Below the pieces are notes generated by a model. That model was not told where the DNA came from. It searched no databases and worked only from the letters and a program-made list of their open reading frames with translations. Positions 43,404 to 52,943 of a stretch of 64,000 bases of DNA are shown here, in pieces. The position numbers and the translations under genes are program-made. The stretch comes from JAYPAN01 sp038123715 (lineage in GTDB: Bacteria > Pseudomonadota > Alphaproteobacteria > RS24), in NCBI GenBank assembly GCA_038123715.1, contig JAYPAN010000001.1, positions 231,631-295,630 of the forward strand, written 5' to 3'. Positions within the stretch are counted from its first letter, which is position 1, and the number at the start of each line of letters is the position of its first letter.

Positions 43404-44129
43404 TTATCCCTTCCGTCCCGGTCTTACCATCTGGCGCAGCCAACCGAAAAAGGAATTATCCTTATGGTTAAGCCAGTGCAGATATTTCATGGTTTTTTCA
43501 TAGGCCGCCCTGTCGGCAAACATGGTCTCTCGCCCCGATATGGCACGCCCCGCTTGAAGCGGTCGGATGACACGCGCCGGATTACCGGCGGCAATCACAT
43601 TGGCCGGAATATCGCCGGTTACCACTGAACCGGCTCCGATGACAGTGTTTTCACCAATCCGCACCCCTTTGCACAATTTCACCCCTTCGCCCAACCAGAC
43701 ATTGCGCTCAAGGGTAATTGGCGCGGTAGCACCGGGCGAAGCGGTGCGGTCATAGATATCGTGCCAATCTGCATCGGATATGTAAACATTGCTGGCAATC
43801 ATCACCGCATCGCCGATTTCAATCGACGCGGCGGACACAATATGCAGGCCGGGTGTTAACAGCACATTATCACCAATGATAATTTTGCCGCGCCCGCCAT
43901 CGGCATTGGGCCAAGTGCAAAGCCGCGACATTTTTCCCTTGGCGGTTTGGATATGCACATTTGCCCCCAAATGAATGTCATCGCCCCAGATTTCCAGCCT
44001 GTGCGGGCCGATAATTTCAAGCCCGTCGCCATGGCTGTCCAATTGCGGGCAGACATACCAGCGCGTATAGGCGGCGCGCAGGAAATTGGTCAACAGACGC
44101 ATGGAATAGGGTTTATGGTCTTTTCTCAC
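43404..44129 (-). CDS. Left-handed beta-helix acyltransferase (WbbJ/maltose-acetyltransferase-like)
   Basis: The 241-aa protein contains hexapeptide repeats (IIIGDNVLLTPGLHIVSAAS, GDAVMIASNVYISD, RNVWLGEGVKLCKGVRIGEN, AGSVVTGDIPANVIAAGNPA), the trimeric acetyltransferase fold. The catalytic-His candidate is in SDADWHDIYD. The N-terminus carries TRWYVCPQLDSHGDG, and the C-terminal tail is helical and basic. Sugar or lipid O-acylation of envelope material is likely but the substrate is unknown. GTG 44129 overlaps the stop of the upstream gene (GTGA); ATG 44102 is an alternative. Confidence 0.8.
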   Translation of the reverse strand: MRKDHKPYSMRLLTNFLRAAYTRWYVCPQLDSHGDGLEIIGPHRLEIWGDDIHLGANVHIQTAKGKMSRLCTWPNADGGRGKIIIGDNVLLTPGLHIVSAASIEIGDAVMIASNVYISDADWHDIYDRTASPGATAPITLERNVWLGEGVKLCKGVRIGENTVIGAGSVVTGDIPANVIAAGNPARVIRPLQAGRAISGRETMFADRAAYEKTMKYLHWLNHKDNSFFGWLRQMVRPGRKG

Positions 44130-44878
44130 ACGCTGTCCGTTTCCGGCTTGCGCCACTCAAAACTCTTGTAATCGGGGCGCTTTTCAATGGTCGGCTTGAC
44201 GATATTGAAATAGGGCGAGACATCAAAATCACGCGGGGTGAACAGGGAATAATGCCGGATGTGCAAAATCTCTCGCTGATTTTCCCGGGTTATTTCCGGC
44301 AAAATCGGATAGCCCACGGCTTGAAAGCCGCGGGCAATCAGGGTGGAGCAAATGGCTTGCGACGGCTCGCCACTGCCCAGCGCAATCAGACGGCGGCGCC
44401 AACTGACCGGCACGGGCGGCTGCGGCAGCAAAAAGCGGGCAAGGTCAATGACATTTTTGACATCATAAGTCATGCCCAAAGACGCGATAATAAAATCGGA
44501 GACTTGCGCGCGGTCTTCTTCGGTTATCAATTCGGGGCGGCAAATGCGCGTATTATAGCCGAGATATTTGGTCAAAGAGACCGCAACCACTCCTTTGCTC
44601 AAATCGGCTTCAATCAGCGTGGCGGCATGACCATATTCATCGCGCAAGCCAGCCTCGCGGCCAACATAATAGGCGGCATGTGACCATGTCGATTGCGTCA
44701 GATATTTAATGGCGGTGGAGATGCGCTGATTGCCTTCGACCAGCAATACATCGCCTGGCTGAAGCGTTGCTTCCAAATCGGCCAGCGGCAGCAATTGATA
44801 GGCGCGGTAGTTCTGAACCGGCTTTTCGATATAGCTGACGATAAGCCGCCCAAAAAACCGCAAAATGGCGCGTAGCAT
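44126..44878 (-). CDS. YiiX/YebB-like NlpC/P60-superfamily (permuted papain-fold) protein
   Basis: The 250-aa product has LQPGDVLLVEGNQRISTAIK near residue 40, then the His segment TWSHAAYYVGREAG and the Cys segment PSQAICSTLIARGFQAVGYP near 185. This His-before-Cys order is that of circularly permuted NlpC/P60 enzymes. An N-terminal amphipathic stretch (MLRAILRFFGRLIVSYIEKP) may dock it to the membrane. Known relatives are predicted amidases or lipid-acting thiol hydrolases of unproven function. It is coupled by a GTGA overlap to the acyltransferase gene. Confidence 0.75.
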   Translation of the reverse strand: MLRAILRFFGRLIVSYIEKPVQNYRAYQLLPLADLEATLQPGDVLLVEGNQRISTAIKYLTQSTWSHAAYYVGREAGLRDEYGHAATLIEADLSKGVVAVSLTKYLGYNTRICRPELITEEDRAQVSDFIIASLGMTYDVKNVIDLARFLLPQPPVPVSWRRRLIALGSGEPSQAICSTLIARGFQAVGYPILPEITRENQREILHIRHYSLFTPRDFDVSPYFNIVKPTIEKRPDYKSFEWRKPETDSV

Positions 44879-44898
44879 TAAAACTCCGGGACTGGCCG

Positions 44899-45228
44899 CT
44901 AATTGGTTTTGTCAACGCGCACCATATAGCAGGAGCCGTCAAATTCGTCGAAAATTTCCGCCACTTGCGGATGCCGCACCGGTTTGGCGCTGGTGTCGGG
45001 CAAAAGGTTCTGCTCGGAAACATAAGCGATATATTCAGTTTCCTCATTCTCCGCGAGCAGATGATAAAAGGGCTGATCTTTGCGCGGGCGCACTTCTGCC
45101 GGTATGGACAACCACCATTCCTCAGTATTGTTAAAGACAGGGTCAACATCGAAAATAACCCCGCGAAACGGGAAAAACCGGTGTTTTACAACCGCCCCAA
45201 TTTGAAACTTGGCGATTCTTTCTTCCAT
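44899..45228 (-). CDS. hspQ: Heat-shock protein HspQ
   Basis: HspQ is a small hemimethylated-DNA-binding/Lon-specificity-enhancing protein of the YccV family. The 109-aa product has AKFQIGAVVKHRFFPFRGVI near residue 6, VFNNTEEWWLSIPAEVRP and QPFYHLLAENEETEYIAYVS. It ends with a short acidic tail. MEERIAKF at 45228 follows GGAAAGGTGAC; the longer frame from 45291 adds 21 unmatched residues. A promoter candidate lies at 45305-45333. Confidence 0.93.
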   Translation of the reverse strand: MEERIAKFQIGAVVKHRFFPFRGVIFDVDPVFNNTEEWWLSIPAEVRPRKDQPFYHLLAENEETEYIAYVSEQNLLPDTSAKPVRHPQVAEIFDEFDGSCYMVRVDKTN

Positions 45229-45304
45229 TTCTATTGTCACCTTTCCGTTTTGCCCCAAAGACAGTCTTGCATTATGGGCGGAGCAAATCATTGTAGCTGA
45301 TAAT

Positions 45305-45333
45305 AGTATAGGGCAGGTAAATTAGGACTTCAA
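45305..45333 (-). promoter_or_regulatory. Promoter candidate for hspQ
   Basis: On the minus strand TTGAAG (45333-45328) and TATACT (45310-45305) are separated by exactly 17 bp. The flanks (AAG before TTGAAG, and CCC before TATACT) also partly resemble a sigma-32 promoter, consistent with a heat-shock gene. The predicted transcript start near 45298 leaves a leader of about 70 nt. Confidence 0.55.
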
Positions 45334-45395
45334 CTTGCGCGGCTTTTATGTAACTTGTCATCGCATATTTACGGCCATGATTAAGGGAGATTTTC

Positions 45396-46496
45396 ATGAC
45401 ACAATATCCGGCACTTTTTGAACCCTTTACCTTGAACGGCCTCGAAATACCCAATCGGATTGTAATGGCGCCGATGACGCGCTCTTTCTCGCCCGGCGGC
45501 GTGCCATCTGCTGATGTGGCGGCCTATTATCGTCGCCGCGCCGAAGGCGGCACTGGCTTGATTATCACCGAAGGCACAACCATTGACCATGATGCGGCCA
45601 GTGGTGACCCGAAAATCCCGAATTTCCATATGCCTGAATCATTGGATGGCTGGAAACGAGTGGCGGCAGAAGTGCATGAGGCGGGCGGGCTTATCATGCC
45701 GCAGCTCTGGCATATGGGCGCCATGCGCTATGAAGGGCAGGGCCCGCACCCGGATGCGCGCAGCGTGTCACCCTCCGGTTTGAAATATCCGGGCAAAGAG
45801 GTTGGTCTGGCGCTCAGCAAACAGGATGTGCAGGATATTATTGATGCCTTTGTGCGTGGCACGGTGGCCGCCCGCGAAGCCGGCTTTGACGGGGTGCAGT
45901 TCCACGGCGCGCATGGCTATCTGATTGATTTGTTTTTCTGGTCTGGTACGAATTTGCGCGATGATGAATATGGCGGCGCATTGGAGGAGCGAACCAAATT
46001 TGCCGCCGACATTATTTCCCGCGCGCGGGCTGAAGTGGGCGATGATTTCCCGCTTATCTTGCGTTTCTCGCAATGGAAGCAACAGGATTTCGAGCATAAA
46101 ATGGCCGTTGAACCCGAAGCGCTGGCGCGCTTTCTGCAACCGCTTGTCGATGCCGGTATTGATTGTCTGGATTGCTCGACGCGGCGTTTTTGGGAGCCGG
46201 AATTTGATGGCTCAAGCCTGAACCTTGCCGGATGGGTGAAAAAGCTGACCGGTGTGCCGACCATTACAGTCGGCTCGGTTGGCCTGTCGGGCGAGTTTGT
46301 TGCCTCTTTTGCCGGTGAAGGGTCGGAAGTTGCACCGATTGATGATTTGGTGAAGCGGCTTGATGACGGCGAGTTTGACCTTGTCGGTGTTGGCCGTGCT
46401 TTGCTGAGTGACCCGCAATGGCCGACCAAAATCAGAAATGGCGATGCTGATTTGCTGAAACCTTACAGCAAGGAAGACGCCATGATGCTGACTTAA
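45396..46496 (+). CDS. NADH:flavin oxidoreductase, Old Yellow Enzyme family
   Basis: Family members are FMN enzymes that reduce activated C=C bonds of enones and enoates. The 366-aa TIM barrel has LEIPNRIVMAPMTRSFSPGG near residue 15, the QLWHMGAMRYEGQGP segment and the substrate-binding FHGAHGYLIDLFFWSGTNLR followed by DDEYGGALEERT. FMN-phosphate residues lie in VGVGRALLSDP. There is no C-terminal FeS/FAD extension, so it is the short ene-reductase type. AAGGGAG precedes the ATG. It may reduce an unsaturated intermediate of the neighbouring acyl-CoA pathway. Confidence 0.93.
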   Translation: MTQYPALFEPFTLNGLEIPNRIVMAPMTRSFSPGGVPSADVAAYYRRRAEGGTGLIITEGTTIDHDAASGDPKIPNFHMPESLDGWKRVAAEVHEAGGLIMPQLWHMGAMRYEGQGPHPDARSVSPSGLKYPGKEVGLALSKQDVQDIIDAFVRGTVAAREAGFDGVQFHGAHGYLIDLFFWSGTNLRDDEYGGALEERTKFAADIISRARAEVGDDFPLILRFSQWKQQDFEHKMAVEPEALARFLQPLVDAGIDCLDCSTRRFWEPEFDGSSLNLAGWVKKLTGVPTITVGSVGLSGEFVASFAGEGSEVAPIDDLVKRLDDGEFDLVGVGRALLSDPQWPTKIRNGDADLLKPYSKEDAMMLT

Positions 46497-46525
46497 TTGC
46501 CTGACTTGATGGGTGTGCCGGTTGG

Positions 46526-47815
46526 CTAAAGCGATTTCGCATCCTCGGCCAGCCGTGCTGGTGAACCGGCCAAAATGAGGCAAGTGCAGGCCAACAGGCT
46601 GGCCATGCCGACAATCACAAAAGCGTTGCGATAGCCACCGCCAAAGTCATAAATCAGGCCGACAAATAGCGGCCCTGCGGCGACGCCGATATTCATCAAG
46701 AGCTGGTTATAGCTGAGAATACGCGGGAAATCGCGCACACCAAAAGCCGCGCCAATAAGCAAAGGTTGCGACATCAGCACATTGCCGACTGTCAGGCCAA
46801 ACAGGCCGGACATGATAAGCACCGGCCACACACCCTCGGCAAAAGCAATGCCGAACAGGGTCATGGCTTGCGCCAGAAACAGGATGATAACAAAAGGGTA
46901 AATGTCGATATGGTCGAGAAAGCTGCCGGTAATCAAGCGGCCTGAAAATGAACAAAACGCCATGACCGCAATGGTCAGCGCGCCGGTTTGGGCATCGGCA
47001 CGCGCCAAGCCCCAATTGTAAATATGGGCGATTGTGCCGACTTGCGCCATCATCACAAACATAGCGGCCAGAACAAGAAAGCCGAAAAACCGTGTTCGCA
47101 CCGCCTCTTGCGCGCGCCAGCCTTTTTCATGCGCCGGAGGGGCTGCCGGGTCAACATCATCGCCGTCAGGGTGCAATCCCATTTGGGCAGGATTGGGATG
47201 CATGGCCAAGGCTGAGACCGGCACCATCAGCAAAATCAGAAAAACAATCACCGGATGGGTGAGCGCCGCCATACCGGTCTTTGTTACCAGATTGGCAAGG
47301 ATAGGCGTCAGCAAAACCCCGCCCAGCGACAGGCCGGAATGGGCGACCGCCAGCGCCAGCGCGCGCCTTCGGATGAACCAGCGCGCCACTAAAGTGGTCG
47401 CCGGCACTAGCGCTGTCATCGCATAGCCAATGCCTATCATGCCGTAAATCACATAAATCGCGGTCAGGCTGTTGGCCTCGGCCAGCAAAACATAGCTCAA
47501 TAAAAGCACCAAACTGCCCGCCGTGACGGAAAAGCGGATGTCATAGCGGGTGATGAGTTCGCCGACAATGACACCGGCAAAGCCCGACATGGCGAGGAAA
47601 ATTGTATTGGCCAGTGAAATCTGCGCGACACTGTAGCCGGTATTGACAACAATCAGTTCAAGCAAAACCGACATGGCGTAAAAGAAAAGACCTGAGCCGA
47701 CCATCAGGCAATAGGCGGTGGCGAGAATGACAATCCACCCGAAAAATCTGAATTGGCTGAACATTGAGGCTGCCCAACCGCGCGGCGGGTCTTTCATATT
47801 ATTTTCCGTTTGCAT
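46526..47815 (-). CDS. MFS transporter (monocarboxylate/OFA-like)
   Basis: The 429-aa protein has 12 predicted transmembrane helices starting at FFGWIVILATAYCLMVGSG, with the MFS loop-2/3 region GVIVGELITRYDIRFS and an arginine-rich inter-helix segment VARWFIRRRALALAVAHSG. A long central loop (PNPAQMGLHPDGDDVDPAAP) separates the two six-helix halves. The RWF..RR.LA pattern is common in carriers of organic anions such as oxalate/formate. ATG 47815 follows AGGGAG. The substrate is unknown; a carboxylate from the adjacent catabolic genes is plausible. Confidence 0.85.
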   Translation of the reverse strand: MQTENNMKDPPRGWAASMFSQFRFFGWIVILATAYCLMVGSGLFFYAMSVLLELIVVNTGYSVAQISLANTIFLAMSGFAGVIVGELITRYDIRFSVTAGSLVLLLSYVLLAEANSLTAIYVIYGMIGIGYAMTALVPATTLVARWFIRRRALALAVAHSGLSLGGVLLTPILANLVTKTGMAALTHPVIVFLILLMVPVSALAMHPNPAQMGLHPDGDDVDPAAPPAHEKGWRAQEAVRTRFFGFLVLAAMFVMMAQVGTIAHIYNWGLARADAQTGALTIAVMAFCSFSGRLITGSFLDHIDIYPFVIILFLAQAMTLFGIAFAEGVWPVLIMSGLFGLTVGNVLMSQPLLIGAAFGVRDFPRILSYNQLLMNIGVAAGPLFVGLIYDFGGGYRNAFVIVGMASLLACTCLILAGSPARLAEDAKSL

Positions 47816-47894
47816 CAATTCTCCCTTGCGCGGCCAGCGCATTTATCCAAACTATAGGGCAATTCGAACGGAAGCCAGCTCAAAAGGAAACAGA

Positions 47895-48515
47895 ATGAAA
47901 ATCTACACCAGCAAAATTGGCCCCAATCCGGCGGCGTTGAAAAATGTCGTTGCATTGAAAAATATGGATATTCCGATTGAGGAAATTGACTTGATGGGCG
48001 GCGAAAACCGTGGCGAGGCCTATTTGAAAATCAATCCGGCCGGTCAATTGCCTTGCCTGCAAACCGATAGCGGCGCGGTGATTGCCGAAGTTGCCGCCAT
48101 TGCCGAATATCTGGAAGAATTGCAGCCCGACCCGATTTTATGCGGGGCGACGGCGGAGGAACGCGCCCTGACGCGGATGCGGATGCGCCAGATTGACTAT
48201 CTGATATTGGCGCCGATGATGGCCGGATATCGCCATTGCGAAGGCAAGGATTTTTTCGCCTCGCGTATGCGGATTGATGAAGCCTATGGGCCGCCATCCA
48301 AATTGATTGCCGGTGATGGACTGGCTTGGCTGGACAAGCAAATTGACGGGCAGACTTATTTATGCGGTGAGAGGCTGACCTATGTTGATGCTGCCTTTGT
48401 GCCGCTTGTCGGTTTCCTCGCCAAAGTCAGCCAGCCGCTTGACCCGGCGCTGACCAATATCAATGCCTATATGGCGCGCCTGTCTGAGCATGAAATTATC
48501 GGCAAGAATAAATAG
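47895..48515 (+). CDS. Glutathione S-transferase family protein
   Basis: The 206-aa protein has a thioredoxin-like N-terminal half (MKIYTSKIGPNPAALKNVVA, then KINPAGQLPCLQTDSGAVIA with the cis-Pro and EVAAIAEYLEE glutathione-binding segments). An all-helical C-terminal half follows, with GERLTYVDAAFVPLVGFLA. The catalytic residue is probably Ser or Tyr near the start (YTSKIGPN). AAAAGGAAA precedes ATG 47895. It is divergent from the MFS carrier and cotranscribed with the thioesterase 10 bp later. Confidence 0.9.
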   Translation: MKIYTSKIGPNPAALKNVVALKNMDIPIEEIDLMGGENRGEAYLKINPAGQLPCLQTDSGAVIAEVAAIAEYLEELQPDPILCGATAEERALTRMRMRQIDYLILAPMMAGYRHCEGKDFFASRMRIDEAYGPPSKLIAGDGLAWLDKQIDGQTYLCGERLTYVDAAFVPLVGFLAKVSQPLDPALTNINAYMARLSEHEIIGKNK

Positions 48516-48525
48516 ATAAAACAAT

Positions 48526-48951
48526 ATGTTAAAAGATTTACCGGAGATAGGGAATGACTTGTCCAAAAGCGGACAGTCGGAAATTGGTGCATTGATTGGC
48601 CGCAAGCTGGTCAAGATGGAAAATGGCGTTTCGGAAGTCACTTTCGACATACCAAACTCGTTTTTGAACCTGCAAGGCGTTTTGCATGGTGGTGCTTTTG
48701 CCACAATGCTGGACACGGCTTGCGGCGCTGCGGTAAGGTCATCTCTGGATATGGATGCGTATTCAGGCCATGCGACGATAGAGCTGAAAACAAGTTATCT
48801 GAAGGGTGGCGCGCCAGGTTTTTACCGCGCTGTGGGACGGGTTGTCCGGCTTGGTAAATCAATCGCATTTGCCGATGCCGATTTATTTGACGCGCATGAG
48901 GAATTGGTTGGCCGCGCCAGCGCGACATTCAAATTGCGCCGCCGCAAATAA
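48526..48951 (+). CDS. PaaI-family hotdog-fold thioesterase
   Basis: The 141-aa protein is a single hotdog domain with the signature LQGVLHGGAFATMLDTACGA near residue 50; the HGG segment and following Asp form the active site. ATIELKTSYLKGGAPGF and a final VGRASATFKLRRRK strand complete the fold. PaaI-type enzymes release CoA from aryl or short acyl-CoA esters, preventing CoA depletion in aromatic or lipid catabolism. No SD is obvious before the ATG (TAAAACAAT), so translation may depend on the upstream GST gene. Confidence 0.88.
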   Translation: MLKDLPEIGNDLSKSGQSEIGALIGRKLVKMENGVSEVTFDIPNSFLNLQGVLHGGAFATMLDTACGAAVRSSLDMDAYSGHATIELKTSYLKGGAPGFYRAVGRVVRLGKSIAFADADLFDAHEELVGRASATFKLRRRK

Positions 48952-49020
48952 GCGGCACTGAAAATAAAACAATAAATGACCGCCTTTGGTTAAACATGGC
49001 GGCATTGAAAGGGGAGGAAG

Positions 49021-51249
49021 ATGAGCAGCAAAAAGACTGTTTGGATAGGACTGTTGACCGTGCTGGTGGTGGCGTTGGTTTATGGTGCTGGTATTTTACG
49101 CAATTGGTATGGCGCGCATAGAGGGCCGGGGGTTATTCAGGGCGATGCCCGCACCGAGCTGTTGCTGGCGCCGGAAGCGGCGCGGCAAGCGGAAGATTTT
49201 GCCAGTGTCGGCATGACCGGCGCCAAACAAATCTTGTTTGGCGATTTGCATGTGCATACCACCAATTCTACCGATGCATTTTTATGGTCGCTGCCCATAT
49301 ATGGCGGCGAAGGGATTCACCAGCTTGCCGATGCGTGTGACTATGCGCGCCATTGTTCGGCGATTGATTTTTGGGCAATTACCGACCATGCCGAAGCCTC
49401 GACGCCAAAGCGTTGGCGCGATGCCAAGCAGAGTATCCGCGCGTGTAATGCGCTGTCGCCGGATCCGAAAAACCCTGATTTGGTCAGCTATCTTGGTTTT
49501 GAGTGGACGCAAGTTGGCGGCACGCCTGAAGAACATTACGGCCATAAAAATGTGATATTTAGAGACCTTGAAGATAACAAAGTGTCGAAGCGGCCAATCG
49601 CCTCTGGCGGCGTGGCGGTGGATGCATTGCGGACAAGAGGCAAAAACCTTGTGCCGCCTGGCATGGCCGTGCTTGATTTCCGCCATCGGCAGGATATTTA
49701 TGACATTCGCAATTTTCTCGATGAGGCGGCTGGTGTGCCACTGTGCGATGCCGACACGCCGGTGGCGGATTTGCCGGCAGATTGCTTTGAAGTGGCCGAC
49801 ACACCCGGCGCGCTGGTTGACAGTTTAACGGCGCAAGGTCTTGACCCGCTTATCATTCCTCATGGCACAACTTGGGGCTTTTACACCCCGACCGGTGTGA
49901 CATTTGACAAACATTTGAAAGCCGAAAATCGCCCCGAAGCCTTTCCGTTGGTGGAAATCATGTCGGGGCATGGCAATTCGGAAGAATATCGTGATTTCCG
50001 TTCCGTTTTGCTTGGCGCGGACGGGATAACCGGTGTGTGTCCGGAACCAAGCGCCAATTATTTGCCGGTCTGCTGGCGCGCCGGAGAAATTATCCGCGAA
50101 CGCTGCCTTGCCGAAGGCAATGGTGTGGCTGAATGTGACGCGCGCGCCGAAACCGCACGCGCCAATGCCGCCAATTCAAGCGTGGCGGCGCATTTGACAA
50201 TTCCCGGCACAAAAATTGACGAATGGCTCGATGCAGGCCAATGCAAGGATTGTTTCCTGCCCTCCTTTGGCTACCGGCCTGCCAATTCGGTGCAATATGC
50301 TCTGGCGATACGCAATTTTGACGGCGCGGGCGAACCGACGCGGTTGAATTGGGGCTTTATCGCGGCCTCGGATAATCACCGCGCCCGTCCCGGCACAGGC
50401 TATAAGGAAGTGGACAGGCTGCGTAATACGGAAGCGGTGCGTCTGAGTCGGGCATGGCGGGAGCGCATATATCCGAAAGGTGAGGTTGCTACCTCATCCA
50501 TTGCGTTGGACAGGGATGAGGTCGCCAGACGGGGGTTCGGCGCGACCGAGCTGGAACGTCAGGCGAGTTTCTGGACGACGGGCGGGCTGGCAGCGGTGCA
50601 TAGCGCAGGCCGGTCGCGCGAGCAGATTTTCTCAGCACTGGAAAACCGCGAAACCTATGGCACAAGCGGCGCGCGCATCTTGCTTTGGTTCAACACCAAA
50701 AGCGGCGAGCCAATGGGCAGCACGGTGTCGCGCAAAACCGCGCCCGTGTTTGAGGTTAAGGCGGTAGGCGCGCATAAGCAAAAGCCGGGCTGTCCGGATG
50801 AGACTTATGCCTCGCTGGGGACACAGCGTGTGCAGAAATTATGCGCCGGTGAGTGTTTCAACCCGTCCAATGAACGGATGAAAATCACCCGCATTGAAGT
50901 GGTGCGTATCCGACCGCAAATCTCGCCCGATGAAAATGTCGGCGATTTGATTGACGACCCTTGGAAAACCCATCAATGCGACACAAGCAAAAGTGGTTGT
51001 TCGTTCACTTTCAGCGATGATGAATTTGCCGCCAGCAACCGCATGGCCACATATTATGTTCGCGCGATTCAAGAGCCGAGTGAGAAGATTAACGGCGATA
51101 ATTTACGCTGCACCTATGATGAAAAGGGCAATTGCGTGTCGCTGAACATTTGCTATGGCGATGACCGAACAAGCGCAAATGATGACTGCGCTGCCATGGT
51201 TGAGGAGCGCGCTTGGTCGTCACCGATTTATGTCGAATATGAGAAATAG
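49021..51249 (+). CDS. DUF3604-family protein with PHP-like metal motif, membrane-anchored
   Basis: The 742-aa protein begins with one hydrophobic helix (WIGLLTVLVVALVYGAGIL, residues 8-26) that should tether it facing the periplasm. The DUF3604 region begins near residue 70 with FGDLHVHTTNSTDAF, an HxH PHP-type metal motif. DFWAITDHAEAS, FEWTQVGG, LIIPHGTTWGFYTP and ASDNHRARPGTGY supply further His/Asp ligands. About ten Cys in the second half suggest disulfides. GGGGAGGAAG precedes the ATG. The family's biochemistry is poorly defined; a metal-dependent hydrolase is the inference. Confidence 0.88.
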   Translation: MSSKKTVWIGLLTVLVVALVYGAGILRNWYGAHRGPGVIQGDARTELLLAPEAARQAEDFASVGMTGAKQILFGDLHVHTTNSTDAFLWSLPIYGGEGIHQLADACDYARHCSAIDFWAITDHAEASTPKRWRDAKQSIRACNALSPDPKNPDLVSYLGFEWTQVGGTPEEHYGHKNVIFRDLEDNKVSKRPIASGGVAVDALRTRGKNLVPPGMAVLDFRHRQDIYDIRNFLDEAAGVPLCDADTPVADLPADCFEVADTPGALVDSLTAQGLDPLIIPHGTTWGFYTPTGVTFDKHLKAENRPEAFPLVEIMSGHGNSEEYRDFRSVLLGADGITGVCPEPSANYLPVCWRAGEIIRERCLAEGNGVAECDARAETARANAANSSVAAHLTIPGTKIDEWLDAGQCKDCFLPSFGYRPANSVQYALAIRNFDGAGEPTRLNWGFIAASDNHRARPGTGYKEVDRLRNTEAVRLSRAWRERIYPKGEVATSSIALDRDEVARRGFGATELERQASFWTTGGLAAVHSAGRSREQIFSALENRETYGTSGARILLWFNTKSGEPMGSTVSRKTAPVFEVKAVGAHKQKPGCPDETYASLGTQRVQKLCAGECFNPSNERMKITRIEVVRIRPQISPDENVGDLIDDPWKTHQCDTSKSGCSFTFSDDEFAASNRMATYYVRAIQEPSEKINGDNLRCTYDEKGNCVSLNICYGDDRTSANDDCAAMVEERAWSSPIYVEYEK

Positions 51250-51326
51250 CGCGGCGGTCTATCAAGCCTGTTGACGCGAAATGTCTTGCTTGCCAATCTA
51301 ATGTTGGAGTGTGCAGGGAGGGCATT

Positions 51327-52862
51327 ATGGATAAAGTTATTATCAGCGGCGACCGGCAAAAGTCGCATGAGGAAATCCTTTTTAACGCGGCACGCGCGGC
51401 GCGCGGGTTGGAAGAATCGCTTGGGCTGAAATTGGCCGACAGTGTGGCGATTTTCATGCGGAATGATTTCGGCCTGTTTGAAATGTCGCTGGCGGCGGCG
51501 GCGCTGGGTGTTTATTCGGTTCCGGTCAATTGGCATTACACCGCCGATGAAGCCAATTATGTGCTTGATAATTGCGGCGCAAAAGCGCTGATAATTCACG
51601 CTGATTTATTGCCACAAATTGCTGCCGGGATTCCCGATAGCTGCAAAGTGCTGGTGGTGGAGACGCCGCCGGAACTGTGTGCGGCCTATCAGGTCTCGGC
51701 GGAAGCGGCGCGCATACCCGATGACGCAACAGGCTGGTATGATTGGCTGGCGCAATTTGAACCGCTTGAGCCGCGCGATGTCGCCTCACCCGGTGCGATG
51801 ATTTACACATCCGGCACAACTGGCCGCCCCAAAGGTGTGCGCCGCAATGCCGGAACACCGTCGGAAATGGAAAATCTTTATGCCACGATTAACCAGGCAT
51901 TTGATATAGGCCCCGGTCGGCGCACCATTATTCCCGCGCCGCTTTATCATTCAGCACCCAATACTTATGGCGTTTTATGCGTGGTGATGGGCATGGATGA
52001 AACCGTTCTGATGCCGCGATTTGACCCGGAGGAATTGCTGCGCCTGATTGAGAAACATAAGACCACACATTTGCAGACTGTCCCGACCATGTTCATTCGT
52101 ATGTTGAAACTGCCGGAGGAACAGCGCGCCAAATATGACACAAGCAGTCTTGAATTTGTTGTCCACGCCGCCGCGCCATGTCCGCCGGATGTAAAGCAGC
52201 AAATGATTGACTGGTGGGGGCCGATTATCAATGAGTATTACGGCGCGACGGAAGTTGGCTCAGTCTCTTTTCTGACCGCTGAACAATGGCTCAATCATCG
52301 CGGCTCGGTCGGCAAGGCGATGGCCAATTGCGAAATTGTGATTCTTGATGATGATGGCAATCGTCTGGGCGCGCATGAAATCGGCGATGTCTATTGCCGC
52401 AATTTGGGCGGGCCGGATTTCACCTATCACCTGGATGACGCCAAGCGCCAGAAAGCCGAAGCGCAAGGGCTGATATCAGTCGGTGATATTGGCTATCTCG
52501 ACGAGGACGGGTTTCTTTACCTGTGCGACCGACGCAATGACATGGTGATTTCCGGTGGCGTCAATATATATCCGGCTGAGATTGAAGCCTGTCTGGTCAG
52601 CCATCCGGCGATTGCTGATTGCGCTGTATTCGGTGTTCCAGATGAAGATTTTGGCGAAAGCCTGTGCGCTTGCGTGCAGATTGAAAGCGGGCATAGCATG
52701 GCCGAAGATGATGTGCGGTCGCATGTGCGCGAATTCATGGCCAGCTATAAAGTGCCGAAAATTGTTGATATTCGCAAAGATTTGCCGCGCGAGGATAGCG
52801 GCAAGATTTTTAAGCGGAAATTGCGCGAACCCTATTGGGAAGGGCAGGGGCGGGCGATTTAG
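51327..52862 (+). CDS. AMP-forming acyl-CoA synthetase
   Basis: The 511-aa ANL-family ligase activates a carboxylic acid to its CoA thioester through an acyl-AMP. It has the P-loop MIYTSGTTGRPKGVRR near residue 155, the YYGATEVG aromatic motif, the hinge DRRNDMVISGGVNIYPAEIE and the catalytic Lys in REDSGKIFKRKLR. ATG 51327 follows GCAGGGAGGG; GTG 51309 would overlap the SD. The substrate cannot be read from sequence. It would feed the dehydrogenase, crotonase and racemase of this region. Confidence 0.93.
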   Translation: MDKVIISGDRQKSHEEILFNAARAARGLEESLGLKLADSVAIFMRNDFGLFEMSLAAAALGVYSVPVNWHYTADEANYVLDNCGAKALIIHADLLPQIAAGIPDSCKVLVVETPPELCAAYQVSAEAARIPDDATGWYDWLAQFEPLEPRDVASPGAMIYTSGTTGRPKGVRRNAGTPSEMENLYATINQAFDIGPGRRTIIPAPLYHSAPNTYGVLCVVMGMDETVLMPRFDPEELLRLIEKHKTTHLQTVPTMFIRMLKLPEEQRAKYDTSSLEFVVHAAAPCPPDVKQQMIDWWGPIINEYYGATEVGSVSFLTAEQWLNHRGSVGKAMANCEIVILDDDGNRLGAHEIGDVYCRNLGGPDFTYHLDDAKRQKAEAQGLISVGDIGYLDEDGFLYLCDRRNDMVISGGVNIYPAEIEACLVSHPAIADCAVFGVPDEDFGESLCACVQIESGHSMAEDDVRSHVREFMASYKVPKIVDIRKDLPREDSGKIFKRKLREPYWEGQGRAI

Positions 52863-52943
52863 CCGGTTTCGCATGATTGATTAAGCATGGCAGCACGACC
52901 GGCAGGTCGCGCCTCTGGGGTTTTGCTGATGGGGTTTTGTTGA

